Shown: positions 53,954 to 61,556, numbered from the stretch's first letter. The stretch: 64,000 nt of DNA from CALAGB01 sp963789565 (GCA_963789565.1 CAWBKX010000002.1:1674001-1738000), one strand, 5' to 3'. The notes: a model not told the origin generated them from the sequence alone. Program-made: numbers and translations.

Positions 53954-55036
53954 CTACAAAATCTCCAGCGCGTCCAGATTGGGCGTCGGAGGGAGCGCGG
54001 TCGAGGTCTCACGCTGGTACCAAAAGGCGGTCGAGGCGATGTCGTCGCGCAATGGCAGATATCGCCGACCGGCGCGCCAGCCGAGCGCCTGGATCGTGAC
54101 GCGCAAATCGGTTTCAAAGCGGACCGGATCCATGATGTGCCAGCGATACATGCCGAAACGCTGCTGGCTGCGATAGAGTCCGTCCGGTCGCAAGATCTGA
54201 TGGAGACCCAGAAACGGTGTACTGAACGGTGTGTAGCCCTGGCCCGGAACGTCAAAATTCCAGGCGCCGCCGAAGTAGTCTTCGGTGCCCGTGCCACAGA
54301 TGGTCGGGAACTCTTCATCACCATCCAGGAAGAATTTCATCTCCCCTTCGCCCCACCAGCCCGAGCTATTGCTGCCCCAGGCCAGGTAAGTCCCGACGTA
54401 CTGTCCGCTCCCCTGCACATCGTCGAGAATCGTGTGATCCGATTCCGTTTCGAGCGGATTACTGCGCCGCCACTGCGCGTGAAAGTAGGCGACGTCGTCG
54501 GGTACGTCGGTCAGCGCGTACGTGATCTGGTAGTAGACGGTCGATTCCTCGGCAGAAAGGTTTTCCAGCGTGATCCGGGCCGCGGATCGGAAGGGCATCT
54601 CCCAATAACTATTGCAGCCACCGTGCGGATTGACCGCGATCGGAAGGGATGAGACCTGACTGAACTCGCCCCACCCGTTGCAGAAGAAGTCGCCAACCGG
54701 CACCTCCACCGCGGGACGCTCATCGTCCTCCCAGTAGAAACGCAGCCGATGGGTGCGCCAATTTCGCGGATGCGTCGTCAGCCAGATGTGCTCGATGGCG
54801 CCCTGCCCATTGATGTCAGCCAGCGTGGCCGTCTGCCCTGCCGCGATATGGATGCTGGGCGAGACCTTCCAGCCCCGGCCGAGATCGCGCGCCGCGTCAG
54901 CGCCGGTCCCTTCCGTAGCCATTCCGCCCCGGCCCTTTTCACCGGCGAAGTTTTCCGGACTGATCGAGCGCGTGCGTGCCGAGGAGAGGCGCGCCAAATT
55001 CCCGAGTCCCATGCCCAACCCATTAAAATCGGTCAT
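53954..55036 (-). CDS. DUF2961 (GH172-like) protein
   Basis: 360 aa, ATG 55036 after GGAGGG. DUF2961 features: SISPENFAGEKGRGG at the start, GAIEHIWLTTHPRNWRTH, RFYWEDDERPAVEVPVGDFF, MPFRSAARITLEN, and FLDGDEEFPTICGTGTEDYF, GAW. Characterised members (GH172) act on alpha-fructofuranoside or arabinofuranoside linkages as oligomeric enzymes with a Glu pair; Glu in GTEDYF is a candidate catalytic residue. No signal peptide and no sugar transporter nearby. Confidence 0.85.
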   Translation of the reverse strand: MTDFNGLGMGLGNLARLSSARTRSISPENFAGEKGRGGMATEGTGADAARDLGRGWKVSPSIHIAAGQTATLADINGQGAIEHIWLTTHPRNWRTHRLRFYWEDDERPAVEVPVGDFFCNGWGEFSQVSSLPIAVNPHGGCNSYWEMPFRSAARITLENLSAEESTVYYQITYALTDVPDDVAYFHAQWRRSNPLETESDHTILDDVQGSGQYVGTYLAWGSNSSGWWGEGEMKFFLDGDEEFPTICGTGTEDYFGGAWNFDVPGQGYTPFSTPFLGLHQILRPDGLYRSQQRFGMYRWHIMDPVRFETDLRVTIQALGWRAGRRYLPLRDDIASTAFWYQRETSTALPPTPNLDALEIL

Positions 55037-55124
55037 GCTCATCCCTCCGCTCACCCGCTATGCGTCAAACCGCAGGCTGACGATAAACCGGGCGGGAGCG
55101 TGGGGCAAGATGCGGCCAGGCTGC

Positions 55125-56006
55125 TCAGCTGATGGGCGGTGCGGCCGTGGTCGGCATGGCGGCGTGGTAATCGTCGCCCCCGAGCGAGCGAATCATGATG
55201 GCGAAGATGATCGTCAAATAGAGCATGCCACCTCCGACCCACATCAGCAGACCTGCGTACTCCTGATCTGCCAGCGGCGTCAGTCCCCATAGTGATTGAG
55301 CGTTGGCGTAGAACGGATAAAGCAGGGAGCCGTCCAGGGAAAGGATCGCTCCCAGCGCTTCAGCGACCAAACCAGTCAGGAAGATCGAGCCCAACGCGAA
55401 CCCCATGCGCAACTTATGGTGGCGGGGAACCGGCTCGATGATCGGCCACCAATAGATCAACGCGGCGCCCAAGAACGCCAGGTGCTCCAGATCGTGAATC
55501 GACTGATGGGACAGCGCGGCGTCGTACATGGTCGGGACGTGCCAGAAGATCACGGTGACGTTGAAGATCAGGAACACGACGAGCGGATGGCTGATGAAGG
55601 TCAGCAAGGAACGCACCCAGGTCCGGCGCAGGACGGTCTTGATAACCGGTCCACTACGTCGCGGCGAGATGGCCTGCAGCACGAGCTGAACCGGTCGACC
55701 CAGCCAAATCATCGGCCCAGCGAGTTGCAGCAGCAGGAGATGCTGCGCCATGTGCATCAGCAACGAGTTCTCATTGTAGACGTCAAACGGGCCGAGGAGC
55801 GCGATGGCGATCGAGAGGATGCCAGCGTAATACCAGACCGCGTGGCTGACCGGCGGTTTGCGACGCCCCAGAAGCTGGACGCGTCGCCAGGCGAGCCAAT
55901 AGCCCAGGCTGACAAGGACCAATCCGATGAACACGGGCGGATCGACTGCCCAGGAGAGAAGGAATGGACGGGTCTCGATCGATGCATGCAAGAGCGGAAC
56001 GAACAT
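55125..56006 (-). CDS. CtaG-like (caa3-type) cytochrome c oxidase assembly protein
   Basis: 293 aa with seven membrane helices. Family marks: SHAVWYYAGILSIAIALLGP, NENSLLMHMAQHLLLLQLAGP with conserved His (likely copper ligands), VIFWHVPTMYDAAL, HDLEHLAFLGAALIYWWPI. Bacillus-type CtaG assists assembly of caa3 oxidase and copper delivery. No ctaCDEF genes lie nearby. Divergent from the Y RNA/Ro60 locus. Confidence 0.88.
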   Translation of the reverse strand: MFVPLLHASIETRPFLLSWAVDPPVFIGLVLVSLGYWLAWRRVQLLGRRKPPVSHAVWYYAGILSIAIALLGPFDVYNENSLLMHMAQHLLLLQLAGPMIWLGRPVQLVLQAISPRRSGPVIKTVLRRTWVRSLLTFISHPLVVFLIFNVTVIFWHVPTMYDAALSHQSIHDLEHLAFLGAALIYWWPIIEPVPRHHKLRMGFALGSIFLTGLVAEALGAILSLDGSLLYPFYANAQSLWGLTPLADQEYAGLLMWVGGGMLYLTIIFAIMIRSLGGDDYHAAMPTTAAPPIS

Positions 56007-56244
56007 CGCTTGACGGTCCTCGATTTCCAGACAGCGTGATCACCGACGGCCTCTGCAGCCGCCCCAACGCGAATTGAATCACAGCAATCCCGAACATGAG
56101 CAATGACCGTTCAGGGAGAAACACGCGCAAAACGGGCGAAATCCTGCCAATTCCACCGGGGAAATCCCTGTCCAATCGGACGTCGCATCACAGTACGTTT
56201 GGCCGGTGTGTACGTTTCCATCAGACGCTAACCTGATAGATCCA

Positions 56245-56332
56245 ACTCAGCGGGCCGAAGCGGGTTGGTTATCGCTCCTTCAGGCGGGTTACCAGCGTTC
56301 CGCCGCCGAACCGCACCATTTGCCCGCTGAGT
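56245..56332 (+). ncRNA. Y-RNA-like module A (plain Ro60-binding hairpin)
   Basis: 88 nt that fold as a Y RNA. Lower stem: 11-bp perfect ACTCAGCGGGC (56245-56255) with GCCCGCTGAGT (56322-56332). Internal loop: CGA on the 5' side, ACCATTT on the 3' side. Upper stem: GCGGGTTGG (56260-56268) with CCGAACCGC (56306-56314), one G-A mismatch. Then TTATC and an apical hairpin GGCGG/CCGCC (56283-56304). The 5' strand GGGCCGA-N10-TTATC matches the human Y1 strand GGUCCGA-N10-UUAUC (from memory). No tRNA-like part. It ends 2 nt before module B. Confidence 0.8.
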
Positions 56333-56334
56333 CT

Positions 56335-56455
56335 GACAGCCGTAGCTCAATGGCAGAGCACACGTCCCTCGCCGCTACTTACCCGAATACGGGTCGATGG
56401 ATGAAGATTATCGCCTTTTACGCGTGGGGACGCGGGTTCGAATCCCGCGGCTGTC
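56335..56455 (+). ncRNA. Y-RNA-like module B: tRNA-shaped RNA with Ro60-binding insert (YrlA-type)
   Basis: Full tRNA cloverleaf: acceptor GACAGCC (56335-56341)/GGCTGTC (56449-56455), D arm GCTC-AATGGCA-GAGC (56345-56359), anticodon-type stem CACGT (56361-56365)/GCGTG (56422-56426, one G-U), five-base variable loop GGGAC, T arm GCGGG-TTCGAAT-CCCGC (56432-56448). The 7-nt anticodon loop is replaced by 56 nt holding the Ro-binding element: ACCCG-AATA-CGGGT closed stem (56381-56394), CGA, ten nt, TTATC (56408-56412), with CTACTT as the facing internal-loop strand. No anticodon and no encoded CCA. An alternative GTCCC/GGGAC pairing competes with the anticodon-type stem. Likely an Rsr partner, not a translating tRNA. 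Confidence 0.82.
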
Positions 56456-56457
56456 CC

Positions 56458-56570
56458 GGTGAATGCGGGCCGATGTTCGTGGGTTATCGATGGCTTTCCG
56501 AGGTTCGACTCCCCGGGCACATCCCTGGATGTGTGTGTTTCCCCCACGGCAACTCTTGCCCGCGTTCACC
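56458..56570 (+). ncRNA. Y-RNA-like module C (Y RNA with T-arm-like hairpin)
   Basis: 113 nt. Lower stem: 13 bp, GGTGAATGCGGGC (56458-56470) with GCCCGCGTTCACC (56558-56570), one T-G pair. Internal loop CGA versus ACTCTT. Upper stem TGTTCGTGGG (56474-56483) with CCCACGGCA (56543-56551), one bulge. TTATC at 56484-56488. Inside are a T-arm-like hairpin CCGAGG-TTCGACT-CCCCGG (56498-56516, one mismatch) and a capped stem CACATC-CCTG-GATGTG (56518-56533) that looks like an acceptor stem closed by a loop. A D arm is not found. It ends 26 nt before the rsr start codon. Confidence 0.8.
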
Positions 56571-56595
56571 TTTATCCTTCCAGTTGGGAGGTCGT

Positions 56596-58191
56596 ATGCG
56601 CTATCTCACACAGTTCCGCACGCGGATCACGCCGCAGTCGAGTCCGATACCAGGGAGTAATCAGGTGCCCAACAGCGCCGGTGGATTCTCCTGGGCGGTC
56701 GACGACAGGATGCGCCTGGAGCGCTTTCTGATCCTGGGTGCCGAGGGCGGAACCTACTACATTTCAGAGCAGGCGCTCACGACCGAGAACGCTCAAGCGG
56801 TTCAGCGCTGCGTGCTGGAGGACGGACTGCGCACGGTCGAGACGATCGTGGCGGTCTCGCAGTCCGGTCGCGCGCCGAAGAACGACCCGGCCCTCTTCGC
56901 GCTGGCGATGGCGGCTGGTCTGGGTGATCTCGAGACGCGTCGTGCTGCGTTCGCTTCACTGCCGAAGGTGGCGCGCACCGGCACGCAACTCTTCCACTTC
57001 GCCGAGTTCCTCAAGGGATTCCGCGGACGTGGGCGAGCCATGCGTCGCGCGATCGTCGACTGGTACGAGACGAAGTCGATCGACGATGTCGCCCTGCAGG
57101 TCACCAAGTACCAGCAGCGCGATGGTTGGTCGCACGCCGACCTGCTGCGTATCGCCCACCCGAAGACGGCGGACGAGGCCCGCAATTGCCTCTATCGCTA
57201 CGTGGTGGATGGCTGGGACGCGTCCTACGGCGTCGACGGCGCGGCCGGGACGGCCCCGCGTCTGATCGCTGGTGCGCACCGGATGGCGTCGGGTCTTTCC
57301 GCGGCCGAGGCGGCCGAGATGATTCGTGACGCGCGTCTGCCGCGTGAGCTGGTGCCGACCGACCTGCTGAAGAGCGCCGAGATCTGGCGAGCGTTGCTGG
57401 AAGACATGCCAGTCACGGCCATGATCCGCAACCTGGCGACGATGACGAGCGTCGGTCTGCTGACGACACAGTCGGAGGCGACCGATCTAGTCGTGGCAGG
57501 TCTGAACGACGGCAACCGCCTGCGCAAGGCTCGGGTACACCCCATCCAGTTGCTGGCGGCACTCTCGACCTACTCGGCTGGTCACGGCTTCCGTGGCAAG
57601 CACGTATGGGAGCCGGTGGCACGCATTGTCGACGCGCTCGACGGCGCGTTCTACCTGAGCTTCGGCAACGTCGATCCGAGTGGCAAGCGTCTGATGCTGG
57701 CGCTGGATGTCTCGGGTTCGATGAGTGGTGGGCGGATCGCTGGGATTCCCGGCCTGACGCCGCGCGTCGCCTCGGCGGCCATGGCGCTGGTAACGGCGGC
57801 GGTCGAGCCGCGACATGAGTTCGTCGCGTTTTCGCACGCGCTCGTGCCGGTCACGATCAGCCCGCGTCAGCGCCTCGACGACGTGATCGCGCGGACGAGC
57901 GGGATTCCGTTCGGCCGCACCGACTGCGCGTTGCCGATGCTGCGCGCGCTCGAGCGCCGCGAGGAGATCGATACGTTCGTGATCTACACCGACAGCGAGA
58001 CCTGGTGGGGCAACATCCACCCGGCGCAGGCGCTGCGGCAGTATCGCGAGCGGATGGGGATTCCGGCCAGGCTGATCGTGGTCGGAATGGTCAGCAACAG
58101 CTTCTCCATCGCCGACCCGAACGACGCCGGCATGCTCGACGTGGTCGGGTTCGATACCTCGACGCCGGAGGTCATCCGCGCCTTCTCGTAG
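56596..58191 (+). CDS. rsr: Ro60 orthologue (Rsr), TROVE and vWA domains
   Basis: 531 aa, close to human Ro60 (538). ATG 56596 follows GGGAGG; frame upstream to 56206 runs through the RNA modules and is not protein. Residues 1-360: TROVE HEAT-repeat ring, starting YLTQFRTRITPQSSPIPGSN, with NSAGGFSWAVDDRMRLERFL, LTTENAQAVQRC, FRGRGRAMRRAIVDWY, HPIQLLAALSTYSAGHGFRG. Residues 365-531: von Willebrand A domain with MIDAS DVSGSMSGG (Asp371), GRTDCALPM and FVIYTDSETWWG. Rsr binds misfolded RNAs through the ring and Y RNA on its outside; in Deinococcus and Salmonella it works with PNPase. The Y RNA modules lie directly upstream, same strand. rtcB and pnp are not in the window. Confidence 0.95.
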   Translation: MRYLTQFRTRITPQSSPIPGSNQVPNSAGGFSWAVDDRMRLERFLILGAEGGTYYISEQALTTENAQAVQRCVLEDGLRTVETIVAVSQSGRAPKNDPALFALAMAAGLGDLETRRAAFASLPKVARTGTQLFHFAEFLKGFRGRGRAMRRAIVDWYETKSIDDVALQVTKYQQRDGWSHADLLRIAHPKTADEARNCLYRYVVDGWDASYGVDGAAGTAPRLIAGAHRMASGLSAAEAAEMIRDARLPRELVPTDLLKSAEIWRALLEDMPVTAMIRNLATMTSVGLLTTQSEATDLVVAGLNDGNRLRKARVHPIQLLAALSTYSAGHGFRGKHVWEPVARIVDALDGAFYLSFGNVDPSGKRLMLALDVSGSMSGGRIAGIPGLTPRVASAAMALVTAAVEPRHEFVAFSHALVPVTISPRQRLDDVIARTSGIPFGRTDCALPMLRALERREEIDTFVIYTDSETWWGNIHPAQALRQYRERMGIPARLIVVGMVSNSFSIADPNDAGMLDVVGFDTSTPEVIRAFS

Positions 58192-58208
58192 GCGACGACG
58201 GGCAACCA

Positions 58209-58242
58209 AAACGGACGGAGATCATGCGATCTCCGTCCGTTT
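58209..58242. terminator. Strong bidirectional terminator after rsr
   Basis: Perfect 15-bp stem, AAACGGACGGAGATC with GATCTCCGTCCGTTT, loop ATGC, then CTCTG. A-tract and T-tract on the two sides allow termination in both directions between the convergent genes. Confidence 0.85.
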
Positions 58243-58254
58243 CTCTGTTCGAGG

Positions 58255-58770
58255 TTAGCCGTGAAGCATCGGCTGGCCGGTCTCCAGCAAGGTCTTGAGC
58301 GCGCTGAGGATGAAGCTCCAGCCGCCACCCGCCCCTTGCTCTTCGCCCTGCCCCGACACCATCGCTGCCAGCATCGGAGCGCCGGACAGCTCGTGCGTCA
58401 CCGTGAGCCGTGAGACGCCAGGCTGGCCCTCGTTGATCTCGTATGTCACGCGCGTGAATCCTTCACCCATGATCGTTGGGTCCATGCACATGCGCCAGGT
58501 CTGCACCAGCTTGTGCGGCGGATCGAGCTCGATCACCTCACCATCCACCATCACGTCGGGAACCTCGAAGCCCATGGCAGCCCCTGCCTGCTGCATCTCG
58601 GGCGAGCTGACGGTGCGATAGGCGCCGCCTGGTCGTAGATCGTATTCTGCGCGACCGCCGTAGCCGAACTGTTCGGTCCATTGCGGCTGGGTGATGGCCT
58701 CCCAGACGGCCTGCGGCGTGGCTTTGATGTACACGCGATAGACCTGCGTCGTCGACTCACTATCAGCCAT
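58255..58770 (-). CDS. SRPBCC (AHSA1-type) domain protein
   Basis: 171 aa. START-like fold: VYIKATPQAVWEAITQPQWT, GGRAEYDLRPGGAYRTV, LDPPHKLVQTWRMCMDP, RLTVTHELSGAP, and the C-terminal helix GGGWSFILSALKTLLETG. Family members bind hydrophobic ligands. ATG 58770 lies inside the end of the ArsR gene (8-bp overlap), the usual ArsR-SRPBCC operon. Confidence 0.9.
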   Translation of the reverse strand: MADSESTTQVYRVYIKATPQAVWEAITQPQWTEQFGYGGRAEYDLRPGGAYRTVSSPEMQQAGAAMGFEVPDVMVDGEVIELDPPHKLVQTWRMCMDPTIMGEGFTRVTYEINEGQPGVSRLTVTHELSGAPMLAAMVSGQGEEQGAGGGWSFILSALKTLLETGQPMLHG

Positions 58771-59098
58771 GTCGATCACCGTTCCCTTTCTCGAGGTCGT
58801 GCTTCAGCTCCACGAGCGCCGACACCCGGCGCTCGTTGTATTTGTCGATCCAACGGTCGTGGATGAGGCGGATCGGGACCGGATTGAGGTAGTGCAGTTT
58901 CTCGCGTCCCGAGCGCCGGGCAACGACGAGGCCCGCATCTTCGAGGATTCTCAAGTGCTTCATGACTCCGAAGCGGGACATCTCGAGCTCGGCATCCAGC
59001 TCACTGAGCGTGCGGCCGTCACGCGTAAAGAGCAGATCGAGCAGGAAACGTCTCGTCGGGTCCGCAAGTGCCTTGAATACGCGGTCGCCATCATCCAT
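58763..59098 (-). CDS. ArsR-family transcriptional regulator
   Basis: 111 aa from ATG 59098. Winged helix: FKALADPTRRFLLDLLFTRD, LSELDAELEMSRFGVMKHLR, ILEDAGLVVARRSGREKLHY. No metal-binding CxC motif, so it belongs to the group that pairs with SRPBCC proteins rather than metal sensors. The longer frame upstream would run across the palindrome 59110-59129, which is better seen as its operator. Confidence 0.88.
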   Translation of the reverse strand: MDDGDRVFKALADPTRRFLLDLLFTRDGRTLSELDAELEMSRFGVMKHLRILEDAGLVVARRSGREKLHYLNPVPIRLIHDRWIDKYNERRVSALVELKHDLEKGNGDRHG

Positions 59099-59109
59099 GG
59101 CGGAATAAT

Positions 59110-59129
59110 ACGTGACCATATGGTCACGT
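59110..59129. promoter_or_regulatory. 20-bp palindromic operator
   Basis: Perfect palindrome ACGTGACCATATGGTCACGT, 11 bp before the ArsR start. Size and place fit autoregulation by the ArsR dimer. Confidence 0.65.
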
Positions 59130-59263
59130 GTCAAGAACCTCGTTTGCAGACGGGGTTCTTGTCTCTTCCCGCATACATACGTCTTATCTACACTGGGAAT
59201 AGGCAAGCCCTCAAGAACATATGGAATCGACCGGATTCGACGTCAGGACCTCCGTTACTGTGG

Positions 59264-59707
59264 TTATGATGGGCCTGCAGGAAAGGCACCGAGCTGTTTC
59301 AGCTGCGAGAGGACGTCGACGACCCCCCAGGTTTCGGCGATGCGACCGTCCGAGAAGCGGGCGATGAAGATCTCGTTGTATGTGATGGATTTGCCGGTTG
59401 GCGGCAGTCCCATGTACTCGCCTCGGTGGGTCCCGGTAACCGTATTGCGGGCAACGACCATGTCCCCCTCTGCGATGAGATCCTCGATCATGATGTCAAG
59501 GTCGGGAAAGGCCCGACTGAGCCTCGCGAATACCTCTTTGAGTAGCTCCGCGCCTGTCTCTTCAATCGGCAAAGGCGTGCGGATCAGCGCATCTGGCTCG
59601 ACGACCTGGTCGATGGTCTTCGAAATGAGCTCCCGATTGCCGCTGCTTACGATCTCCTCGAAGCGCCTGAACGTTGCTTTGTTGCTGATTTCCTGGTCCG
59701 TCAACAT
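59264..59707 (-). CDS. SnoaL-like (ester cyclase family) protein
   Basis: 147 aa from ATG 59707 after GGAG. NTF2-like fold: FRRFEEIVSSGNRELISKTI, FPDLDIMIEDLIAEGDMVVA, GTHRGEYMGLPPTGKSITYN, and ARFSDGRIAETWGVVDVLSQL. SnoaL proteins include polyketide cyclases and many of unknown role. It follows the ECF41 sigma gene by 65 bp on the same strand, and that sigma factor itself ends in a SnoaL-like domain. Confidence 0.85.
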   Translation of the reverse strand: MLTDQEISNKATFRRFEEIVSSGNRELISKTIDQVVEPDALIRTPLPIEETGAELLKEVFARLSRAFPDLDIMIEDLIAEGDMVVARNTVTGTHRGEYMGLPPTGKSITYNEIFIARFSDGRIAETWGVVDVLSQLKQLGAFPAGPS

Positions 59708-59772
59708 ATGGTCTCTCCTTTGATCGATATCAGTGGATAGCGCGCTATTGGACGCGGCAACCAATCTGGAGA

Positions 59773-60693
59773 TTAGCTCGTCAGGTCCAGTCGTGATGTG
59801 AAGTTGCCGATTTCACCGAGGTGCTTCAGTTTGTCGGGATTGACGATCGATTTGATGCTCGCGATCTGGTCGTCGACGATTTCGAGCGCGACCACGGCGA
59901 TCAGTCGTCCTCTCTCGTCGAGATACAGCGCTCCAGTATCTCCGTTGATCTCCGCCGGCCGTATCTGTATTCGCTGGGACAGGGCCGCTCGGCGGAGCGA
60001 GAAATCGATCAGCGTTCGCGCGACATTCGCGCGTCCACTCAGCGATTGCGCGAGCGCAGGGACCTTGCCGCCGCCGTCAGCGGTCATCACCACGTCGTGG
60101 GCAAGCAGTGCCTCGAGACCGGCGAGGTCGCCCTGTTCGGCGGCGGCGAAGAACCGTCGTGTCAGCTCGTTGCGCTGCGTGCGCGTCGCCTGGAATCGCG
60201 GCCGCCGCTGCTTGACGTGGCGTCTGGCGCGGGTAGCGAGCTGGCGCGCGTTCTCCTCGCTCTTACCGACGATCGAGGCGATCTCCGAATAGGTGTAGTC
60301 GAACACATCGTGAAGCAGCAGCACGGCACGCTGCTCAGGCGAGAGGCTCTCAAGCAGCACCAGCATCGCCAGCGAAAGTGACTCGGCCATCTCTGCCTGC
60401 CGCGCTGGATCGTCGCTGCTGTCGGTGATGATCGGCTCCGGCAGCCACTCGCCGACGTAGTGTTCACGGCGGGCACGGGCGGAACACAGCGCGTTGATCG
60501 CCAGTCGCGTGGTGACGGTGGTGACGAACGCGCGCGGCGACGCGATCATTTCGCCCGCCTCTAGCGACCCGTGCACCCGCAGCAGCGCTTCCTGCACCAG
60601 GTCCTCCGCTTCGGACACGCTTCCCAGCATCCGGTAGGCGATCTGAAACGCGACCGGCCGAAGTCCATCGAGGAGTTGTTCGTGATCGCTCAT
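59773..60693 (-). CDS. ECF41-type RNA polymerase sigma factor (SigJ-like)
   Basis: 306 aa from ATG 60693, after AGAGGTGA. Sigma region 2 (FQIAYRMLGSVSEAEDLVQE), WLPEPI linker motif, region 4 (LLHDVFDYTYSEIASIVGKS), then a SnoaL-like C-terminal domain with the two ECF41 motifs: DGGGK near residue 215 and NPDKL near residue 290. In this group the C-terminal domain controls activity in place of an anti-sigma factor. Partner genes are often AhpD/CMD-like or oxidoreductases; here SnoaL and LUD proteins adjoin. Confidence 0.92.
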   Translation of the reverse strand: MSDHEQLLDGLRPVAFQIAYRMLGSVSEAEDLVQEALLRVHGSLEAGEMIASPRAFVTTVTTRLAINALCSARARREHYVGEWLPEPIITDSSDDPARQAEMAESLSLAMLVLLESLSPEQRAVLLLHDVFDYTYSEIASIVGKSEENARQLATRARRHVKQRRPRFQATRTQRNELTRRFFAAAEQGDLAGLEALLAHDVVMTADGGGKVPALAQSLSGRANVARTLIDFSLRRAALSQRIQIRPAEINGDTGALYLDERGRLIAVVALEIVDDQIASIKSIVNPDKLKHLGEIGNFTSRLDLTS

Positions 60694-60713
60694 AACGAGC
60701 TCACCTCTTGGGT

Positions 60714-61334
60714 TCAAAATCCGACCCGTTGGCGGATCAGGACGACGTGGATCCGGCCCGGTACCTCCTGGTGGATCTCCAGGATTTTGCCGACGTGGCT
60801 GTTCATACCGTACGCCTTCATCACGCGGGCATTTTCCAGCGTGAGGCAGTGCTGGCGGATCCGCTCATGCGCAGCGTCGAGGTCAGGGACGAGCTTCTGC
60901 GCGCCAACAACGAAGATGACATTGGAAGCGCCAAAGGCATAGGCCGCGAGCTGGCTACCGATTCCCGATGCGATGACGAGCGTGCCGTCGCGTGTGATGG
61001 CGTGGACGCTCCCGAGGGCGAACTCGGGTTGGCACATGATCGCTCTCATCTCTCGCATCTGGGTCGCGCGATCGAGCGCCAGTACCCTGTTACGTCCAGA
61101 GTCATACGGCCCATCTCCATCGATCGCCTCAGAGATTCCGGTCTCCTGCAACGTCACCGACGAATTGGTCACCACAGAAGCACCATCCGGGATGCGGGAG
61201 AGGACCGCGCCGCGCGCAGCGTCGAGATCATCGACGACCTCAGCGCTGAACCCGTGCTCTTCCAGTGCCAGGACTGTGTCCGAGATCGTTTTTTCGTCGG
61301 GAAGCGTGACGAAGCGTACCGTGGTCATGGTCAT
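60714..61334 (-). CDS. LUD-domain protein (LutC/YkgG-like)
   Basis: 206 aa. LUD-domain motifs: VVTNSSVTLQETGISEAIDG, GSVHAITRDGTLVIASGIGSQ, and VIFVVGAQKLVPDLDAAHER. Related LutC takes part in lactate use with LutA/B, which are absent here, so the role is open. It lies 20 bp before the sigma gene and is probably the first gene of the LUD-sigma-SnoaL operon. Confidence 0.85.
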   Translation of the reverse strand: MTMTTVRFVTLPDEKTISDTVLALEEHGFSAEVVDDLDAARGAVLSRIPDGASVVTNSSVTLQETGISEAIDGDGPYDSGRNRVLALDRATQMREMRAIMCQPEFALGSVHAITRDGTLVIASGIGSQLAAYAFGASNVIFVVGAQKLVPDLDAAHERIRQHCLTLENARVMKAYGMNSHVGKILEIHQEVPGRIHVVLIRQRVGF

Positions 61335-61513
61335 AGGGTGCTATCTCCTTCGGTGTCGAGGAATGGTCTACACCCTTAAGACAAGATAGCCGCCCCGTGT
61401 GTGACAGCGGAACGCCTGGATACGTGACTTGACAAGTGTATTGGTTGAATGGTGTTGGCATCCCGAAGTTGCAGAACGGTGAGTTCACGACTTGGTTTGT
61501 AGAGGAGCACCTT

Positions 61514-61556
61514 GTGTGCTCCCGGCTTCGAGTGCCCGGGTATCGCGGGAGCACAA
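61514..61556. terminator. Inverted repeat downstream of dsbA-like gene
   Basis: TGTGCTCCCG (61514-61523) pairs with CGGGAGCACA (61547-61556); a second stem GAGCAC/GTGCTC overlaps. In the 290-bp gap between same-strand genes; no U-tract. Confidence 0.45.

Noticed and set aside
56335..56455. Ordinary tRNA gene, or tRNA with an intron
   Set aside because: The arms are canonical, but no 7-nt anticodon loop can be restored by removing a plausible intron, CCA is absent, and the insert carries the same Ro-binding motif as the two flanking modules.
56206..56595. N-terminal extension of the Ro60 protein
   Set aside because: The frame is open, but it runs through the structured RNA modules, contains no family sequence, and a good ribosome site precedes ATG 56596.
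61425..61460. Promoter-like TTGACA near 61429
   Set aside because: No -10 partner at proper spacing and no gene downstream on the plus strand.
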